From: Oleidesulfovibrio alaskensis DSM 16109
GTDB taxonomy: Bacteria; Desulfobacterota; Desulfovibrionia; Desulfovibrionales; Desulfovibrionaceae
NCBI RefSeq assembly: GCF_000482745.1
Contig: NZ_AXWQ01000004.1
Span: forward strand, 62,001-126,000
Length of the DNA stretch: 64,000 nt
Reading direction: 5' to 3'
Shown here: one piece after another, positions 59,957 through 64,000 of the stretch
How the letters are laid out: each line of letters begins with the position of its first letter
Numbering within the stretch: the first letter of the stretch is position 1
Notes under the pieces: model-generated
Told to the model about the DNA's origin: nothing
The model's database searches: none
What the model saw: only the letters and a program-made list of their open reading frames with translations
Made by a program: the position numbers and the translations under genes

Positions 59957-60436
59957 TTATTTTACAATGTTCGCGTCAATAAGCTGTCTGAGTTCTTCTT
60001 CCGTCATGTAGCCCAGGTGGTCGGAGACCAGCTTGCCCTCAGCGGAATAGACAAGAAGACGGGGAATGCCGGTAACGCCGAAAGTGCCCGCCAGTTCACG
60101 GTTGCCCCGGATAACAGGATAATTGATTCCAAAATCCTGAATCATGCGGTCCAGCGCCGAGCGGCTTTCATCCAGCGACACCCCGATAATGGCCACGTCA
60201 TCCGCCGCATACTGCGAACGCAGTGAGACAAGGCCCGGAATTTCCTCTTTGCAGGGGGGGCACCAGCTGGCAAAAAAATTCACCAGTACGGGTTTTCCGC
60301 TCTGCGCGGCAATGGAGTCAAGCAACAGCGCCGACCCGCCTTCCTGCACATCCGCGGCACGGACAGCTCCGGCCCACAGGACAACAAGGCAGCATACCGT
60401 CAGCATCGTCCGCATGATCAAAAAAGAACGTCTCAT
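59957..60436 (-). CDS. TlpA/ResA-type periplasmic thiol-disulfide protein
   Basis: Exported thioredoxin-like protein of 159 residues. A signal peptide (MLTVCCLVVLWAGAVRA, cleaved after AVRA) precedes a thioredoxin fold with the active site NFFASWCPPCKEEIPGLVSL and the cis-proline loop GVTGIPRLLVY. The CPPC pair is typical of reductases that serve cytochrome maturation or periplasmic thiol repair. The ATG at 60436 follows GAGGAG. It lies 12 nt after metH in the same run. Confidence 0.9.
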   Translation of the reverse strand: MRRSFLIMRTMLTVCCLVVLWAGAVRAADVQEGGSALLLDSIAAQSGKPVLVNFFASWCPPCKEEIPGLVSLRSQYAADDVAIIGVSLDESRSALDRMIQDFGINYPVIRGNRELAGTFGVTGIPRLLVYSAEGKLVSDHLGYMTEEELRQLIDANIVK

Positions 60437-60448
60437 ATCTGTAACTCC

Positions 60449-62881
60449 TCACTGCACTCTGGCTGGAGCTTCCACAAGCCCCCGCGCAATTCTCACCGCT
60501 TCCACGGCATCGCGGGAGTATCCCGCTGCGCCGATGGCTTCGGCAAAAGCAGGCGTGACAACAGCCCCGCCCACAAAAACAGGAATGGAAAGCCCGCGTT
60601 CGCGCAGCAGCTGTATGGTGTCTTCCATGCGCACCATGGTAGTGGTCATCAGGGCCGAAAGCCCTATCAGCTTCGCGTTATGCTCCACTGCGGCATCTAC
60701 AATATCCACCGCTTTAACATCTTTGCCCAGATCAACAACATCAAAACCATGGTTGCCCAGCATAAGACAGACAATATTCTTTCCGATGTCATGAATATCG
60801 CCTTCCACGGTGGCCATAATGATGACCGGTTTTGTCTCGCCGCCGGAAGCCTCTTCCAGCAGGGGCTTAAGCCTGCCGAAAGCTTTCTGCATGGTTTCTG
60901 CAGAACGCAGCAGCTGCGGCAGGTAATACTCCTTGCGCTCGTATTTGTCGCCCACCTCGGTAATGGCCGGAATCAACCTTTCATTAACAAGAGCATACGG
61001 TTGTGCGCCTCGGGCCAGTTCGTCTTCCACCAGTTCCAGAATGATGTCGCGTTCTCCGCGTATGACAGCCTCTTCCAGACTGACGGGGCGTTTTTTCTCT
61101 TCTCCGCCGCCGGCAATAATGCCGCCGCTGCCGCCTCCTGATGTCCAGCCGGAATAGCCGGCGATAAACCGCTCGGCATTGCTGTCGCGCGCCATAAGCA
61201 CCTCGGCTGCGGCCAGAGCTTCCCGCAGTCTGACGTTGCCGGGGTGGGCGATACAGGAAGTAAGTCCGGCCCCCACGGCCATGGCAAGAAACGTGGCATT
61301 CAGCAGTTCACGCGCAGGCAGACCGAAAGAAATATTTGACAGTCCAATGGTGGTGGGCAGTCCCAGCTCTTCGTTGCAATACCGGATGGTATCGAAACAG
61401 TGCCGCGCAGCTTCCGCCTTGGAGGAAACAGCCAGAGCCAGCACATCAACCATAACCAGCCTGCGGGGAATGCCCAGATCATCGGCCTGCAGAAGCAGCT
61501 CATCGATGATGGATATACGCTCGGCGGCCGTGACGGGCAGTTTTCGGCCTTTCAGGGGCAGCAGAACAAATGGCGCCCCGTAATCTCTGCACAGCGGTCC
61601 CAGGCGTTCCATGCGTCCCGGTTCGCCGCTGATGGAATTGACCAGAGGGGACCCCGCGTATACGGCAAGCGAAGCCTCCACGGCGTCCATATCCGAGCTG
61701 TCTATGGAAAGAGGAACCCCGTGAGCTGCAGCGAGGTCAGAGATCAGCTGCGGCAGCAGCACTTTTTCGTCCACCATGGGCGCACCCACGTTCACATCCA
61801 GCAAGGGGGCTCCGGCATCAATCTGCTGCTGTGCAAACTGCATGGCCAGTGTAAAATCGCCTGCCTGCAGCTGTGCTGTCAGTTCCTTTTTGCCGGTGGG
61901 GTTTATGCGTTCCCCGATTATCCTGCAGGGCTGGTCGTGACCGATACGTAGACAAGCGGCTCTGGTCGTCAGCACAATGCCGGAGCGGCGGCGTTTTTCA
62001 ACCGCCGGACGGGGCTTGCTGCGCGCCTCACGCGCCAGCGCGGCAATATGATCGGGGGTCGTACCGCAGCACCCGCCGAGACACCGCACACCGGCACGCA
62101 CAAAATCCGCAGTCTGCGCGGCAAACTCTTCCGGTCCCAGCCGGAACACCGTGTTGCCGTTTTCCAGCTCGGGCAGGCCGGCATTGGGCATGACCAGTAC
62201 GGGTATGTCTCCCGCGGCAGTCAGTCCGGCCACCACTCCCGCCATCTGCTCCGGTCCTGCGCTGCAGTTGGTGGCAATAAGGTCCACTCCCATGTTCTGC
62301 ATGGTATGGACAAAAACTTCGGGACGTGTTCCTGTAAGACTCACGCCATCTTCAAAGGTCATGGACACGCCCACAGGCAGATTGCACTCGGCGCGCGCGG
62401 CCAGCACCACGGCACGCACTTCGGCAAGATCAAAATGCGTTTCGGCAAGCACAAGGTCTATTCCGCCCTGCACAAGCCCGCGGATCTGTTCACGAAAAAT
62501 ATCAACCAGCTCCGGAAATTCCAGATCGCCGAGCGGCTTTACAAAGTGTCCTGTGGGCCCCACACTGCCCGCCACAAACACGGTGCGTCCGGCCTGACCG
62601 GCGGCGGCCTTTGCGGCTCTGGCCATTTCGCGGTTGAATTCCACCACGTTCATGCCCTCGGGCAGCTTGAGGCGTGTTCCCCCGAACGTGTTGGTGGTCA
62701 GCACATCCGCCCCTGCGCGTGCGTAGTCCAGATGAACACCCTGCAGCACAGCCGGATTGGAAAGACAGAAGACTTCGGGACTCATGCCGGCGGGCAGCCC
62801 CCGCCCCTGCAGCATGGTTCCCATGGCCCCGTCGAAAAACAACAGGGTATCATCACTCAGCGCTCGTCTGAAATCGGGCAC
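60449..62881 (-). CDS. metH: Cobalamin-dependent methionine synthase without reactivation domain
   Basis: Transfers a methyl group from methyltetrahydrofolate to homocysteine through cobalamin. The protein of about 810 residues has the homocysteine domain with zinc-binding GGCCGTTPDH, a pterin-binding domain (RIIGERINPTGKKE, LLDVNVGAP), the cobalamin cap domain and the B12 domain with the axial His in VEGDIHDIGKNI. The C-terminal SAM-binding reactivation domain of E. coli MetH (about 1227 residues) is absent, as in many anaerobes. The GTG at 62881 (VPDFRRALSDD) is preferred because GAGGAG lies 9 nt upstream; the frame is open for a further 44 codons. It is divergent from rpoH. Confidence 0.92.
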   Translation of the reverse strand: MPDFRRALSDDTLLFFDGAMGTMLQGRGLPAGMSPEVFCLSNPAVLQGVHLDYARAGADVLTTNTFGGTRLKLPEGMNVVEFNREMARAAKAAAGQAGRTVFVAGSVGPTGHFVKPLGDLEFPELVDIFREQIRGLVQGGIDLVLAETHFDLAEVRAVVLAARAECNLPVGVSMTFEDGVSLTGTRPEVFVHTMQNMGVDLIATNCSAGPEQMAGVVAGLTAAGDIPVLVMPNAGLPELENGNTVFRLGPEEFAAQTADFVRAGVRCLGGCCGTTPDHIAALAREARSKPRPAVEKRRRSGIVLTTRAACLRIGHDQPCRIIGERINPTGKKELTAQLQAGDFTLAMQFAQQQIDAGAPLLDVNVGAPMVDEKVLLPQLISDLAAAHGVPLSIDSSDMDAVEASLAVYAGSPLVNSISGEPGRMERLGPLCRDYGAPFVLLPLKGRKLPVTAAERISIIDELLLQADDLGIPRRLVMVDVLALAVSSKAEAARHCFDTIRYCNEELGLPTTIGLSNISFGLPARELLNATFLAMAVGAGLTSCIAHPGNVRLREALAAAEVLMARDSNAERFIAGYSGWTSGGGSGGIIAGGGEEKKRPVSLEEAVIRGERDIILELVEDELARGAQPYALVNERLIPAITEVGDKYERKEYYLPQLLRSAETMQKAFGRLKPLLEEASGGETKPVIIMATVEGDIHDIGKNIVCLMLGNHGFDVVDLGKDVKAVDIVDAAVEHNAKLIGLSALMTTTMVRMEDTIQLLRERGLSIPVFVGGAVVTPAFAEAIGAAGYSRDAVEAVRIARGLVEAPARVQ

Positions 62882-63095
62882 GGCGGCTATCTCCTCGCAG
62901 AAACTTTTGGTAAAAAAACGGCGCGTCCCGCCGCGGTTTGGCAGTATGAACCGCTTCGGTCTACTGAAAAACATTGAAAAGGACAAACTAAAACTATACC
63001 ATTCAATGCCCAAGCCTGTTCTTAAGAGCAGGACTTCCCATCAAAGATCATATCCGGCTGATGCCGGTTAAAGCTCCGGATAACACTCTATATCT
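62882..63095. other. Intergenic region between divergent metH and rpoH
   Basis: This 214-nt gap must hold the promoters of both genes. I found no convincing -35/-10 pair, no T-box, SAM or cobalamin riboswitch signature, and no strong palindrome. A loose CATCA...TGATG pair (about 63039 to 63063) is too short to support a site. Confidence 0.5.
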
Positions 63096-64000
63096 ATGAC
63101 TCCCGCAAAAGATACCGTAAAAAAGCATACCGCAGCCGCAGCCACGGACAGCAACGCCGCAGAAGATTCCGCGGCGGAAGTCCTGACCGGAGACGACGAA
63201 ACGACCTATGATATCGAAATTGATCAGGAAGAAGACGATGAAGATATCGATATCGACGAGGGCGATGTCATCGACGTCAGCGATACGGACCTGCCTGCCC
63301 CCCTGCCCCCCGGCAACAAGCCCACGCGCGATTCGCTGCATCTGTACCTGCGCGAAATAAGCCGTTTTCCCATGCTCAAGCCCGACGAAGAGTTTGAGCT
63401 TGCACGGCGGGTACAGCTGCACAACGACAGTGATGCGGCCTTCCGGCTTGTATCATCGCATCTGCGGCTTGTGGTCAAGATTGCCATGGACTTTCAGCGC
63501 CGCTGGATGCAGAACGTGCTCGACCTGATACAGGAAGGCAACGTGGGGCTGATGCGTGCCGTCAACAAATTTGACCCGGACAAGGGCATAAAATTTTCAT
63601 ACTACGCCGCATTCTGGATAAAGGCATATATCCTCAAGTTCATCATGGACAACTGGCGGCTGGTCAAAATAGGCACCACGCAGGCCCAGCGGAAGCTTTT
63701 CTACAACCTTAACAAAGAACGCCAGAAGCTTATAGCGCAGGGGTACGACCCCGATGCGGCCATGCTTTCCGAGCGGCTGGACGTCACCACCGAGCAGGTG
63801 GTGGAAATGGAGCAGCGGCTTGACGCTTCGGACATGTCGCTTGATGTGCAGGTCGGCGACGAAAACGGCTCGGCTTCGCGCATGGACTTTCTGCCGGCGC
63901 TCGGTCCCGGCATTGAAGACACCCTCGCCAACAACGAAATCGCGGCAATGGTGCAGGAACGCATCCGGGATATCGTCCCCCTGCTCAATGACAAGGAGCT
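63096..64000 (+). CDS. rpoH: RpoH-type (sigma-32) sigma factor with acidic N-terminal extension, cut by the window edge
   Basis: Alternative sigma factor of the RpoH class. The first 301 codons are visible. Residues 1 to about 78 are a disordered, very acidic extension (DIEIDQEEDDEDIDIDEGDV) that E. coli RpoH lacks. Then follow region 1.2 and 2 (DSLHLYLREISRFPML, LRLVVKIAMDF, DLIQEGNVGLMRAVNKFDPD, FSYYAAFWIKAYILKFIMDN), the RpoH-box-like QRKLFYNLNKERQKL and the start of regions 3 and 4. The ATG at 63096 has no clear Shine-Dalgarno sequence. The C-terminus lies outside the window. Confidence 0.9.
   Translation, partial: MTPAKDTVKKHTAAAATDSNAAEDSAAEVLTGDDETTYDIEIDQEEDDEDIDIDEGDVIDVSDTDLPAPLPPGNKPTRDSLHLYLREISRFPMLKPDEEFELARRVQLHNDSDAAFRLVSSHLRLVVKIAMDFQRRWMQNVLDLIQEGNVGLMRAVNKFDPDKGIKFSYYAAFWIKAYILKFIMDNWRLVKIGTTQAQRKLFYNLNKERQKLIAQGYDPDAAMLSERLDVTTEQVVEMEQRLDASDMSLDVQVGDENGSASRMDFLPALGPGIEDTLANNEIAAMVQERIRDIVPLLNDKE

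Noticed and set aside
63030..63070. CATCA...TGATG pair between metH and rpoH as a methionine or SAH regulator site
   Set aside because: Arms of 5 bp at 15-nt spacing are expected by chance and I cannot recall a matching motif with certainty.
1..64000. CRISPR arrays, insertion sequences, prophage or integration sites
   Set aside because: No spaced direct repeats, transposase, integrase or phage genes were found; the genes are of uniform housekeeping character.

Overview
The window looks like a piece of chromosome from a sulfate-reducing bacterium of the Desulfovibrio group. Oleidesulfovibrio (Desulfovibrio) alaskensis is my best guess from memory; I did not check it by search. The reasons are a moderately high GC content, dense one-direction operons, the pyruvate carboxylase / giant PEP synthase pair and the divergent rpoH-metH pair that I recall from Desulfovibrio, and anaerobe-type proteins (MetH without a reactivation domain, several multi-cluster Fe-S and MoCo proteins). 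There is no rRNA, no recognisable tRNA, no insertion sequence, no prophage and no CRISPR array. No gap between genes exceeds 300 bases.

Layout. 1-6.5 kb (minus): an unknown HisD-like protein, a second-type EF-G, a DUF2062 membrane protein, trehalose synthesis (otsB, otsA) and the truncated ksgA. 6.6-14.4 kb (minus): one long run pgsA, small unknown, ftsB-like, TPR protein, SPOR lipoprotein, fbp, tsaD, trx, trxB, bamD, closed by a terminator; trx has its own promoter candidate. 14.5-16.7 kb (minus): pcm, a DedA-like membrane protein and an Mrp/ApbC ATPase. 16.9-18.8 kb (plus): a CBS protein and an M23 peptidase. 19-27.5 kb (minus): birA, pyruvate carboxylase and a 1194-residue PEP synthase, which together make and biotinylate the pyruvate-to-oxaloacetate and pyruvate-to-PEP machinery. 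27.6-30.3 kb (plus): a CCA-adding-type nucleotidyltransferase and a phenylacetate-CoA-ligase-type enzyme.

30.3-36.0 kb is the most unusual part. A four-cluster ferredoxin and a GltD-like FAD protein (minus) face a double-ACT protein, an RtcB RNA ligase and a molybdopterin oxidoreductase (plus). The three redox proteins look like the subunits of one NAD(P)H-linked MoCo enzyme split over two divergent transcripts, and rtcB-MoCo sits directly behind an intrinsic terminator.

36.1-44.5 kb (minus): uvrB, K+ channel, glycosyltransferase, ligA, dapB and nadE, with several start/stop overlaps. 44.7-45.2 kb: an unknown protein. 45.3-49.3 kb (minus): a CYTH protein followed by clpS, clpA and aat, a complete bacterial N-degron module. 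49.4-50.1 kb (plus): the fluoride channel crcB with DUF190. 50.3-62.9 kb (minus): metH, a TlpA-like protein, an N-acetyltransferase, hpt, a DUF3426 protein and radA, then a chemosensory set (soluble two-tip receptor-like protein, cheY, cheA, cheR, cheB) in which CheA carries an MshEN-like double motif. 63.1 kb to the end (plus): the start of an RpoH-type sigma factor with a long acidic N-terminus.

Most genes are ordinary housekeeping genes. The candidates I would examine first are the split MoCo system with the terminator-gated rtcB, the CheA/receptor architecture, and the modified PEP synthase and pyruvate carboxylase.
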